DNA from: MGBC114079 sp964531385 | Lineage (GTDB): Bacteria; Bacillota; Clostridia; Lachnospirales; CAG-274 | Assembly: GCA_964531385.1 (NCBI GenBank) | Contig: CAZHGC010000001.1 | Coordinates: 115,616-179,615, forward strand | DNA length: 64,000 nt | Direction of reading: 5' to 3' | Shown here: positions 53,837 through 60,708 of the stretch, one piece after another | Layout of the letters: each line of letters opens with the position of its first letter | Numbering within the stretch: the first letter of the stretch is position 1 | The notes under the pieces: generated by a model | Database searches by the model: none | The model's input: the letters and a program-made list of their open reading frames with translations, nothing else | What the model was told of the DNA's origin: nothing | Translations under genes and position numbers: made by a program

Positions 53837-53874
53837 TAAAATGGCAGGTGGTCTATGGATTATCTGCCTTTTTT
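53837..53874 (+). terminator. Rho-independent terminator after copA
   Basis: GGCAG (53843-53847) pairs with CTGCC (53864-53868), extended by AAAA/TTTT pairing, and followed by a six-base T-run. Confidence 0.8.
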
Positions 53875-54136
53875 GTATGTAAATTAAAATTGGTTGAAAA
53901 AAGCAAGTAGGGCTGATATAATTTTTATGAAAGCAATGTATATAATTATACAGTTGCTGTTTGTGGGAAAGAAGGGAATTAATATGTTGTGTCATATGAT
54001 GATAGATTTAATTGTTTTTCTCTGTACAAGGTCCGGTGTTTGGACGAGGCTTGTGCAGAGATAAAAAAATAATTCGTCCGCATTGGATTTTGTACTTATG
54101 GAATGTAAAAAATAATGAGACTATAAGGAGATAGCG
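53875..54136 (+). other. Leader region of the ankyrin gene with a structured element
   Basis: This 262-bp stretch contains a strong hairpin at 54020-54060. CTCTGTACAAG pairs with CTTGTGCAGAG (11 bp, one G-U), with an inner GTCC/GGAC stem (54031-54034 / 54042-54045). No T-run follows. GGACGA (54042-54047) can alternatively pair with TCGTCC (54074-54079), so two exclusive folds are possible. A 26-codon ORF (53984-54064) overlaps it but is probably not a gene. Confidence 0.5.
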
Positions 54137-54559
54137 ATGAAATTAACAGGACCATATCCTACAATGTATAACAGAGATGAAATATTTTTTAGGTTAGGAA
54201 TTGAAAAGTCGGAAGAACTTTTATATAAAATCGAAGTTACAGATAACCCTAATTTTCAAGACGATATTGGATTTTCATATCTTCATAGAGCTTGCCAAGC
54301 TCATTATTTGGAAGCAATAGAAGTGCTTTTAAAAAAAGGTGCAAACCCGAATATTAATGATAAACGTGGACATTCTCCTGTTTTGGAAGCTATAGGCAGT
54401 ATTGATGAAAACAATAATGCTATACTTGAACTTATGTTAGAATATGGATTGGATTTAGACAAAACGGAAGGCGAAATGACATTAAAGGAAGTGTTAGAAG
54501 CTTTTGATAACGAAGATATAAATCGGCTGATTAATAAGTATTATAAGGCAAACAAGTAA
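54137..54559 (+). CDS. Ankyrin-repeat protein
   Basis: A 140-residue protein with at least two ankyrin repeats. GFSYLHRACQAHYLEAIEVL is followed by LKKGANPNINDKRGHSPVL (about residues 48-86), and then by a degenerate repeat (NAILELMLEYGLDL, about 95-110). Such small ankyrin proteins mediate protein binding and are often immunity or partner proteins; no toxin gene is beside it. ATG 54137 follows AAGGAGA. Codon use is a little less biased toward GTT/CTT than its neighbours, so recent transfer is possible. Confidence 0.8.
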   Translation: MKLTGPYPTMYNRDEIFFRLGIEKSEELLYKIEVTDNPNFQDDIGFSYLHRACQAHYLEAIEVLLKKGANPNINDKRGHSPVLEAIGSIDENNNAILELMLEYGLDLDKTEGEMTLKEVLEAFDNEDINRLINKYYKANK

Positions 54560-54629
54560 GTTATAATGGAAGTGAAAAATTCGATTTTTTGGCGAGATTG
54601 AAAGAACATATGAATTGAAATTTGAGTGA

Positions 54630-54689
54630 TTTTTTTAAAAATTTAAACCGAGGGAAAGCGGAAGAAATTGTTTCGTTTTCCTTCGGTTT
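54630..54689 (-). terminator. Terminator of the ruvA-ruvB-hypothetical unit (minus strand)
   Basis: AAACCGAGGGAAA (54645-54657) pairs with TTTCCTTCGGTTT (54677-54689), with one G-U pair. On the minus strand it is followed by AAATTTTTAAA. It may also stop plus-strand read-through from the ankyrin gene. Confidence 0.75.
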
Positions 54690-54720
54690 GATAAAAGGTG
54701 AATTTTTGTTGCTTTGGAGC

Positions 54721-54993
54721 TTATTGGAATTTTTTCCAATAGGCGTCTTCTTTTTTTTGTTCAACGGCATCGAAATATTCATCGACAATATCGAAAATTT
54801 CGCTTTCATCTTTTATTAAATAATAATCTTTTCCTGAAAGTTGTTTTATATTTTTCTTTTTAATTTTTGGATTTTTAAGCCATTTATAAAAGTTTTCTTC
54901 CCATTCTTCGGCTTTTTCTTTGCCCAAATCTTCATAACTTAAAATTTCTTCTTTAACTTCATAAACAAAATCATCTATAGTCATTTTTATCAT
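54721..54993 (-). CDS. Small acidic hypothetical protein downstream of ruvB
   Basis: A 90-residue, highly charged, mostly helical protein (many Glu/Lys; EEWEENFYKWLKNPKIKKKN). I do not recognise it. ATG 54993 has AAGGAG eight bases upstream and begins 13 bases after the ruvB stop, so it belongs to the ruvAB transcript. A role in DNA repair cannot be inferred from sequence. Confidence 0.65.
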   Translation of the reverse strand: MIKMTIDDFVYEVKEEILSYEDLGKEKAEEWEENFYKWLKNPKIKKKNIKQLSGKDYYLIKDESEIFDIVDEYFDAVEQKKEDAYWKKFQ

Positions 54994-55006
54994 AATAAAC
55001 TCTCCT

Positions 55007-56029
55007 TTAAATGAGTTTTATATTTTCGGGTTCACTGATTTTTTCTATTCCGAAATGTTTGTAGCCCAACGTTGTTACAATTCTTCCTCGAGGGGTTCTT
55101 TGAATGTATCCGAGTTGGATTAAATATGGTTCGTAAACATCTTCGATTGAGTCGGCTTCTTCGCCTATTGATACGGCGAGAGTGTCAAGCCCGACAGGAC
55201 CGCCACCGAATTTTTCAATCATTGCCATAATCATTTTTCTGTCGGTTATATCAAGCCCGACTTTATCGATGTCTAAGATGTTGAGCGTTTCTTTTGCAAC
55301 TTCTTCTGTTACAATTCCATTATATTTAACTTGTGCAAAGTCACGAACTCGTTTTAAAAGGCGGTTTGCAATTCTTGGGGTTCCTCTTGAGCGTCTTGCA
55401 ATTTCTTCTGCTCCTTTATCATCAATTTCAATTCCGAGAACTTTTGCCGAGCGGTTTACAATTACTTTTAATTCATTGATGTTATACAATTCGAGACGAT
55501 TTATTACACCAAATCGGTCTCGCAAGGGGGCTGTTAGGAGCCCTATTCTTGTTGTTGCACCGACAAGAGTGAATTTTGGCAAATCAATTCGAATGCTTTT
55601 TGCGGCAGGGCCTTTGCCGATTACGATATCAAGAACGAAGTCTTCCATTGCGGGATAGAGAACTTCTTCAATTAGGCGATTTAATCTATGGATTTCGTCT
55701 ATAAAAAGAACATCACCTTCGTTTAAGTTGTTGAGAATTGCTGCCATATCTCCGGGGCGTTCTATTGCCGGACCAGACGTTGCTTTTATTCCAACTCCCA
55801 TTTCATTTGCGATTATGTTTGACAGAGTTGTTTTTCCCAAGCCGGGAGGACCATATAACAAAACGTGGTCGAGTGTTTCATTTCTTTTTTTGGCGGCTTC
55901 GATATAAACACGCATTGTGCTTTTAACTTTTTCTTGACCTATATAGGTTTCGAGGGTTTGCGGTCTAAGTTTTGGTTCGATTTCAATATCTTCGCTTTTT
56001 AAATTTGTTTCAATAATTCTTTTATCTAT
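55007..56029 (-). CDS. ruvB: Holliday junction branch migration helicase RuvB, apparent ATA start
   Basis: Hexameric AAA+ motor of the RuvAB complex. Walker A GPPGLGKTT, Walker B FIDEIHRL, sensor GATTRIG and the C-terminal winged helix (GGGPVGLDTLA, RTPRGR) are intact. The first ATG (55915) would give 302 residues and lose the conserved N-terminus. The frame continues upstream through LRPQTLETYIGQEKVK and IDKRIIETNLKSEDIEIE to a TGA at 56036-56038, with no ATG, GTG or TTG. At the position of the usual initiator stands ATA (56027-56029), five bases after GGTGGTGAG. From there the protein is 340 residues, the normal length. AUA initiation, or a lost ATG, is inferred. Confidence 0.85.
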   Translation of the reverse strand: MDKRIIETNLKSEDIEIEPKLRPQTLETYIGQEKVKSTMRVYIEAAKKRNETLDHVLLYGPPGLGKTTLSNIIANEMGVGIKATSGPAIERPGDMAAILNNLNEGDVLFIDEIHRLNRLIEEVLYPAMEDFVLDIVIGKGPAAKSIRIDLPKFTLVGATTRIGLLTAPLRDRFGVINRLELYNINELKVIVNRSAKVLGIEIDDKGAEEIARRSRGTPRIANRLLKRVRDFAQVKYNGIVTEEVAKETLNILDIDKVGLDITDRKMIMAMIEKFGGGPVGLDTLAVSIGEEADSIEDVYEPYLIQLGYIQRTPRGRIVTTLGYKHFGIEKISEPENIKLI

Positions 56030-56047
56030 TTTAACTCACCACCGTTT

Positions 56048-56662
56048 TTATAAAGATAATTTTTTTAATGCAAGTTTTATTATTTCAGATGAATTTAAAC
56101 CGTTGCAATCCAATTCCATAATTGCTTTGACAGCTTCGCTTTTTGTAAATCCGAGTTCGGAGAGAGCCGCAATTGCTTCGTTTTTTTCTGTTCCCGAGGA
56201 ATTGAAACTTTCGGAAGAAAGCGAAGAATTTGAAACGCTGTTTTCAAACGAACTGTTTATTGTGTTGACTTTATCTTTTAATTCAAGTGCAATTCGTTGG
56301 GCGGTTTTTTTACCAATTCCTTGACCTTTTGACAAAGTTTGAATGTCATCGGTTATGATTGCCAAGATGATTTCGGAGGGCGACATAACAGAAAGGATTG
56401 ACAACGCACCTTTTGGCCCGACTCCTGAGACGGAAATCAGTTTGTTGAAGATTTCAAGTTCTTCCATTGATAAAAAGCCAAATAGGCTGATTCCGTCTTC
56501 TTTGACATTCATATATGTATATATTTTTGTTTGTTCATTTTTTTTTGAAAGGCGGTTTCTTGTGTTTTCAGAAACAGAAATATTATAGCCTATGCCATTA
56601 TTTTCGATTATTATATAATTTTCTGATATTAATTCTATTGTTCCTTTTATATAGCTTATCAA
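56048..56662 (-). CDS. ruvA: Holliday junction DNA helicase subunit RuvA
   Basis: The tetrameric junction-binding subunit (204 residues) of RuvAB. The N-terminal OB domain starts MISYIKGTIELISENYIIIENNGIGYNI. The helix-hairpin-helix region has LISVSGVGPKGALSIL and LSKGQGIGKKTAQRIALELKDK. The C-terminal domain that contacts RuvB (AIAALSELGFTKSEAVKAI) is present. The start is TTG 56662 behind AAGGAG. ruvC is not adjacent, as is common in Clostridia. The gap to ruvB is 18 bases. Confidence 0.95.
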   Translation of the reverse strand: MISYIKGTIELISENYIIIENNGIGYNISVSENTRNRLSKKNEQTKIYTYMNVKEDGISLFGFLSMEELEIFNKLISVSGVGPKGALSILSVMSPSEIILAIITDDIQTLSKGQGIGKKTAQRIALELKDKVNTINSSFENSVSNSSLSSESFNSSGTEKNEAIAALSELGFTKSEAVKAIMELDCNGLNSSEIIKLALKKLSL

Positions 56663-56809
56663 ATTTTAATCTTCTCCTTAAAAATAAAAATTTAGTTGAG
56701 TAAAATTCAACTATTTATTATTTATGATTTGCACAAAATTAATTATACTACAAGATGTTGAAAAATAAAAGAAATAATTGATTGAAAGGTATGGCAGAAT
56801 TTTTGGAGG

Positions 56810-56871
56810 AGATTTTTAAAAAATTGCTATTTTTAGAAATTGATAGAAAAAGAGGGATTCTAAAAATAGCA
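56810..56871 (-). terminator. Terminator of the cobS-cobC unit (minus strand)
   Basis: TGCTATTTTTAGAA (56825-56838) pairs perfectly over 14 bp with TTCTAAAAATAGCA (56858-56871). On the minus strand it is followed by AATTTTTTAAA. Confidence 0.8.
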
Positions 56872-56901
56872 TATTGAAAGAGTTATTTAATTGGTTGTGA
56901 C

Positions 56902-57468
56902 TTATATTTTTTCACTTTTTTCTGTTTTTAAATTTTTATCGATAGTTATTAGAAATCCTCTACCATTTTCGGCAATCCAATTGTAGAAGTTGTTTTTTGG
57001 AACGCCGTATTTTTCCATTATTGCCATTATACAGCCACCATGACAAACAATTATGCTGTCTTCGTCTTTTTTTACGATATCTTCAAATGCTTTTATACAG
57101 CGGTTTTTGAATTTGACTATGTCTTCGCCGTTTGGAAAGTACATATATTCTGCAGATTTTCCGAAATTGCTGTGTTTTGGGTTTGATATTATTTCTTCGA
57201 ATGTTTTGTTTTCAAAGTCGCCGAAATCCATTTCACGAAAGTCGGTTAATATTTCGGGAATTAGCGACGGATATATTAAATTTGCAGTTTCTGTTGTTCG
57301 CTTTAATGGGCTTGAATAAATTTTATTTATTGTTGGATAAATGTTTTTTGAAATTAAGTTTTTGAGCTCGTTTTTTCCAAATTCGGAAAGATGTTCATCG
57401 GTTGTTCCGATAAAACGTTTTTCGATGTTTCCTTTTGTTTTTCCATGTCGTATTAGTGCTATTTTCAT
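56902..57468 (-). CDS. cobC: Histidine phosphatase, probably alpha-ribazole phosphatase CobC
   Basis: A 188-residue phosphoglycerate-mutase-like phosphatase. The catalytic motif is ALIRHGKTKGN (His about residue 8), with SSPLKRTTETA, REMDFGDFENKTFEE and the second histidine in IVCHGGCIMA. Position directly after cobS suggests removal of the phosphate from alpha-ribazole-phosphate in the nucleotide-loop step of cobalamin synthesis (inference). The start at 57468 is chosen because GGTGGTC precedes it and the family motif begins there; the longer frame reads through cobS. Confidence 0.82.
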   Translation of the reverse strand: MKIALIRHGKTKGNIEKRFIGTTDEHLSEFGKNELKNLISKNIYPTINKIYSSPLKRTTETANLIYPSLIPEILTDFREMDFGDFENKTFEEIISNPKHSNFGKSAEYMYFPNGEDIVKFKNRCIKAFEDIVKKDEDSIIVCHGGCIMAIMEKYGVPKNNFYNWIAENGRGFLITIDKNLKTEKSEKI

Positions 57469-57479
57469 ATTGACCACCT

Positions 57480-58247
57480 TTATAATTTCAGAATTATTTT
57501 TTCGGTTAAAATTATTGTTAAAAATGCGAGTGTTTCGCAAAGATGAAGAAGAAAGCCGGCGATATCTCCCGTTATTCCTCCGAAATGTTTTTTTGACATA
57601 TATTTTACATAAATAAATGATAGAATATTTGACAAAATGCAAATTGTTCCAAGGATTGGGTTTTCATATTCAAAAAAAATGCAACAAACAAATATGTAAA
57701 AAAGCATTGAATATTTGACAGCTTTTTTATGTGAGGAATTTGCAAAAAGAGAGGCGAGACCGGTGTTTTTGGCGATTGGAAAAGTTACAACGGCAAGCCC
57801 CGAGAGACCTCTTGAAAAAATGTAATTTGCACAAAGTATGTTTATTGATTTTTCGGATACTTCGCTAAAAAGGGCTATATTTATTATGAAAAAGCAAATT
57901 GCCCAAATTACCGCAAAAGCTCCTGTGTTTGGGTCTTTTAATATTTCAAGTTTTTTTTCTTTTGGAGCATAAGAACAAAGCCCATCGGCTGTATCCATAA
58001 AGCCATCGAGGTGAATTCCTCCGCTTATTGCTATTGGAATTATGGCGGATATGCAACAATAGAAAATTGGATTGAAATTTAAAAAATTATTTAATATGAA
58101 AAAAAGTTTTATAAATATGGCTGTTATTATGCCGACTATTGGGAAAAAGCACAGGGCATATTTCATATTTTGCTCATTCCATTTTACATTTGGAACGGGA
58201 ATTTTTGAGTACATTGAAATTGCAATTTTTAGTGATTGAAAAAGCAT
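57480..58247 (-). CDS. cobS: Adenosylcobinamide-GDP ribazoletransferase
   Basis: A membrane enzyme (255 residues, about six or seven hydrophobic segments) joining adenosylcobinamide-GDP and alpha-ribazole, the last assembly step of cobalamin. Family marks are ISMYSKIPVP, the phosphate/metal motif HLDGFMDTADGLCSY, LKDPNTGAFAVIW and the C-terminal FGGITGDIAGFLLHLCE. ATG 58247 follows AAGGAGA. The rest of the cobalamin pathway is not in the window, so this may serve cobinamide salvage. No cobalamin riboswitch is visible in the 94 bp upstream. Confidence 0.93.
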   Translation of the reverse strand: MLFQSLKIAISMYSKIPVPNVKWNEQNMKYALCFFPIVGIITAIFIKLFFILNNFLNFNPIFYCCISAIIPIAISGGIHLDGFMDTADGLCSYAPKEKKLEILKDPNTGAFAVIWAICFFIINIALFSEVSEKSINILCANYIFSRGLSGLAVVTFPIAKNTGLASLFANSSHKKAVKYSMLFYIFVCCIFFEYENPILGTICILSNILSFIYVKYMSKKHFGGITGDIAGFLLHLCETLAFLTIILTEKIILKL

Positions 58248-58280
58248 TTTTTCTCCTTAAATTTACAAAAATGGTTTATT

Positions 58281-58326
58281 TTTTTGCGACAGCAAGAATG
58301 AAAAAATATTTTTACTGCCGCAAAAA
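58281..58326 (-). repeat. Inverted repeat between cfa and cobS
   Basis: TTTTTGCGACAG (58281-58292) pairs with CTGCCGCAAAAA (58315-58326), 12 bp with one G-U pair. T-runs are on the wrong side for a normal terminator on either strand, so its role is unclear. Confidence 0.4.
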
Positions 58327-58341
58327 TTGTTCGATTTTGTT

Positions 58342-59508
58342 TTAATACCAACGTATTATCGGAAGAGAATTATTTATTCCGTTTGTTACAAGAATTTGAT
58401 GTATGTCAACAATGCCGTTGTGAAAAACTGCGGCACAAGCACACAGATATAATTGCCACATTCGTATGAATTCTTCGTTGAACATTTTTGATATTTTAGG
58501 CATATTCTTTTTGAAATTTTCGTTCCAACAAAGAAGTGTTTTTGTATAGTGATTTCTGAGATTTTCAATATCGAGAGTGTGAAATCCGTAGTCGGCAAAC
58601 AAGGATTCTATTTCACGCAAGCTTGGAATTACGCCGCCCGGAAAAATGTATTTTTTTAACCAAGGGTCGCCGTCAAATTCTTTTAATGCACTTATATAAT
58701 GGAGAAGAAATACACCACCGGGAACTAAAACTTTTTTTACTGTTTCGATGAATTTATTGTAATTTTTTCTTCCGACGTGTTCGAGCATTCCGATACTTAC
58801 AATTCGGTCGAATTTTTTGTTGTATGATGTTAAATCACGATAATCCATAAGCTCGGCGGTTAGGTGGTTTTCGAGATGTTCTTCTTTTATTTTTTCACTG
58901 AAAGCTTTATATTGCTCGGAGCTTAGAGTTATGCCAACACCTTTTATTTTATATTTTTTTGCTGCGGTTATTAAAAGTTGACCCCAACCGCAACCTATGT
59001 CGAGAAGGGTCATTCCTTCTGTTAGACAAAGCTTTTTTAATGTATAATCGATTTTATTGATTTGAGCTTCGTACAAAGAATCGGTTTCGTTTTTGAAATA
59101 GGCACAGGAATAGCTCATTGTTTCATCAAGCCACAGTTTATAGAAATCGTTTCCTATGTCGTAATGAGATTCGATTTCTTTTTGCTGATTCTTTTTTGAC
59201 GTTGATGTAAATATTAATTTTTTTAGTGCGTTTTGATTTGTTGAAAATTTTTCACGTTGTCCGAGAAAATTATCGAGTGCATAATAGAGGTCGCCTTCGA
59301 TTTTTAAATCTCCACGCATATATGCTTCGCCAAGTGCCAGAGATGTGCTTTTTTCAAGCTCGGAAAGAGACAGCGGTTTTTTAAACTCAACTTTAAAAAC
59401 AGGCGTTCCTGTTCCAATTTGATGTTCTTTGCCGTTTAATTTTAGCACAAAGGGGTGTTCATCAAATCTTTGTAAAAATTTTAACATTAAATTATCAACA
59501 ATTTGCAT
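58342..59508 (-). CDS. cfa: Cyclopropane-fatty-acyl-phospholipid synthase
   Basis: A SAM-dependent enzyme (388 residues) that cyclopropanates unsaturated acyl chains of membrane phospholipids. The SAM-binding motif is LLDIGCGWGQLL (about residues 160-171). ESHYDIGNDFYKLWLDETMSYSCAYF before it and IVSIGMLEHVGRKNY after it are typical of CFA synthases. The start at 59508 follows AGGGAG; the longer TTG start at 59526 overlaps that site. An 8-bp-stem hairpin (59539-59586) lies just upstream in the leader. Confidence 0.93.
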   Translation of the reverse strand: MQIVDNLMLKFLQRFDEHPFVLKLNGKEHQIGTGTPVFKVEFKKPLSLSELEKSTSLALGEAYMRGDLKIEGDLYYALDNFLGQREKFSTNQNALKKLIFTSTSKKNQQKEIESHYDIGNDFYKLWLDETMSYSCAYFKNETDSLYEAQINKIDYTLKKLCLTEGMTLLDIGCGWGQLLITAAKKYKIKGVGITLSSEQYKAFSEKIKEEHLENHLTAELMDYRDLTSYNKKFDRIVSIGMLEHVGRKNYNKFIETVKKVLVPGGVFLLHYISALKEFDGDPWLKKYIFPGGVIPSLREIESLFADYGFHTLDIENLRNHYTKTLLCWNENFKKNMPKISKMFNEEFIRMWQLYLCACAAVFHNGIVDIHQILVTNGINNSLPIIRWY

Positions 59509-59695
59509 TTTATTACTCCCTTTCAAAATATACTTTTTATTAAGGCGAGGTCACAACGTTAAAAATAATTGTGGGAATGCCTTAATTGTATTCTTAGCGA
59601 AGATTACGTTTGCTCATGCTGTTAAATAAAAATTTAATTTTTTAAAATTTGAATTTTGACAAACAAGCTGAATTTATTTGATATTTGAGCTGATT

Positions 59696-59725
59696 TTGTA
59701 TAATTATGATTTTACGATTTTGATG
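59696..59725 (+). repeat. Recurrent intergenic motif, copy C
   Basis: TTGTATAATTATGATTTTAC, then GATTTTGATG. It begins eleven bases after a TGATAT -10 candidate. Its TGATTTTACGATTTTG (59707-59722) is identical to copy D. Confidence 0.6.
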
Positions 59726-59863
59726 CAGTAATTATGCAATGTTGCTTTATATTTTTGTTATTATAAATATATCACTTTTTTTTTATTTTGACAACAATAC
59801 ATAACTTTTTTGCTGTTTTTCTAAATATAATCGGCAAATAAATGCAAAATATACAAAAAAATG

Positions 59864-59913
59864 TTGCAAAGCGATTAGTATTTGTGTATAATTAAAACAA
59901 TGGTAAACATTGT
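59864..59913 (+). promoter_or_regulatory. Candidate hydrogenase promoter with an operator-like dyad
   Basis: TTGCAA (59864-59869), exactly 17 bp, then perfect TATAAT (59887-59892). A perfect dyad ACAATG-N5-CATTGT (59897-59913) covers the expected transcription start, a placement typical of repressors. The sequence is not a clear Rex site. Confidence 0.6.
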
Positions 59914-60230
59914 GACATTTATTTAAAACTAATTTGTACTATTTATTTGTTTTTGTTTTGCTGAAATTTGGGAAATGTGTCGCTGTGTTTGTGGAAAAAA
60001 TATCAGACTATTACTGATTTGGCAAGTTTTCGTCGGTTTGGAAGAAAGTTGCCTTAAATGATTTTGAATATCATCTGTTTGTAATTTGTGTTTTCAGCTT
60101 GAAATTTTATGTTTATAGCTTTGACAGAAATTTTTGGTTTTATTCACATTTTATGGTGATATTTTTATGCTTGTTTTCAATTATACTTTTATATAATGAA
60201 AATTTAATAATAAGACAGGGGGCTTAACAA

Positions 60231-60707
60231 ATGAATCAAAATTTTGATTATTCTTTAGTTGATGATGTACTTAAAGAGCACGAATATAAACAAAGTGCTA
60301 TTATTGCAATTCTTCAAGCTTTGCAAGAACATTATCATTATTTGCCGAAAGAGATTTTTCCACGTATATCGGAGAAACTTGGTGTTAGCGAGGCGAGAAT
60401 TTACAGCGTTGCAACATTTTACGAGAATTTTTCTCTTGAACCGAAAGGAAAATATATTATAAAGGTTTGTGACGGAACAGCCTGTCATGTTAGAAAGTCT
60501 ATTCCAATTCTTGAAAAGCTTAGAGAGGAACTTGGACTTTCGGATAACAACGTTACAACAGACGACCTTATGTTTACGGTTGAAACGGTTTCATGTCTTG
60601 GAGCTTGCGGGCTTGCTCCGGCATTAACAGTTAATGACAAAGTTCACCCGGCTATGACTCCGGAAAAAGCGGCAGAACTTATTAAAGAATTGAAGGAGGC
60701 GGAATAA
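60231..60707 (+). CDS. hydC: NADH-dependent [FeFe] hydrogenase, NuoE-like subunit
   Basis: A 158-residue thioredoxin-like [2Fe-2S] protein homologous to NuoE/HndA. The four cluster ligands lie in CDGTACHVRKS (about residues 80-90) and CLGACGLAP (about 123-131). It passes electrons between the NuoF-like subunit and the hydrogenase in the trimeric complex that oxidises NADH and reduced ferredoxin to make H2, or the reverse. ATG 60231 follows AGGGGG. hydB starts one base after its stop. Confidence 0.93.
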   Translation: MNQNFDYSLVDDVLKEHEYKQSAIIAILQALQEHYHYLPKEIFPRISEKLGVSEARIYSVATFYENFSLEPKGKYIIKVCDGTACHVRKSIPILEKLREELGLSDNNVTTDDLMFTVETVSCLGACGLAPALTVNDKVHPAMTPEKAAELIKELKEAE

Positions 60708-60708
60708 T

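Larger units (their letters stand above)
59509..60230. other. Long divergent intergenic region between cfa (-) and the hydrogenase operon (+)
   Basis: A 722-bp non-coding AT-rich region. From left to right it has: a hairpin ATTAAGGC / GCCTTAAT (59539-59546 / 59579-59586) next to the cfa start; a promoter-like TTGACA-N17-TGATAT (59656-59684); motif copy C (59696-59725); and a second, better promoter (59864-59892) with a dyad at 59897-59913. The last 300 bp before hydC show no ORF and no clear structure, giving a leader of about 330 nt. Confidence 0.5.

Noticed and set aside
53984..54064. 26-codon ORF with an upstream GAAGGGA
   Set aside because: Its codons are unlike the rest of the window, the peptide has no recognisable feature, and it overlaps a strong RNA hairpin that explains the sequence better.
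58248..58341. Cobalamin riboswitch before cobS
   Set aside because: The 94-bp gap is too short, and none of the conserved cobalamin-box sequence is present.
59897..59913. Rex redox-sensor operator at the hydrogenase promoter
   Set aside because: The dyad ACAATG-N5-CATTGT does not fit the TTGTGA/TTGTTA half-sites of known Rex boxes. It is kept only as an unassigned operator candidate.
59893..60230. Small gene, tRNA or riboswitch in the long hydC leader
   Set aside because: No ORF with a binding site, no cloverleaf with GGTTCGA-type T-arm and no conserved riboswitch core could be seen.
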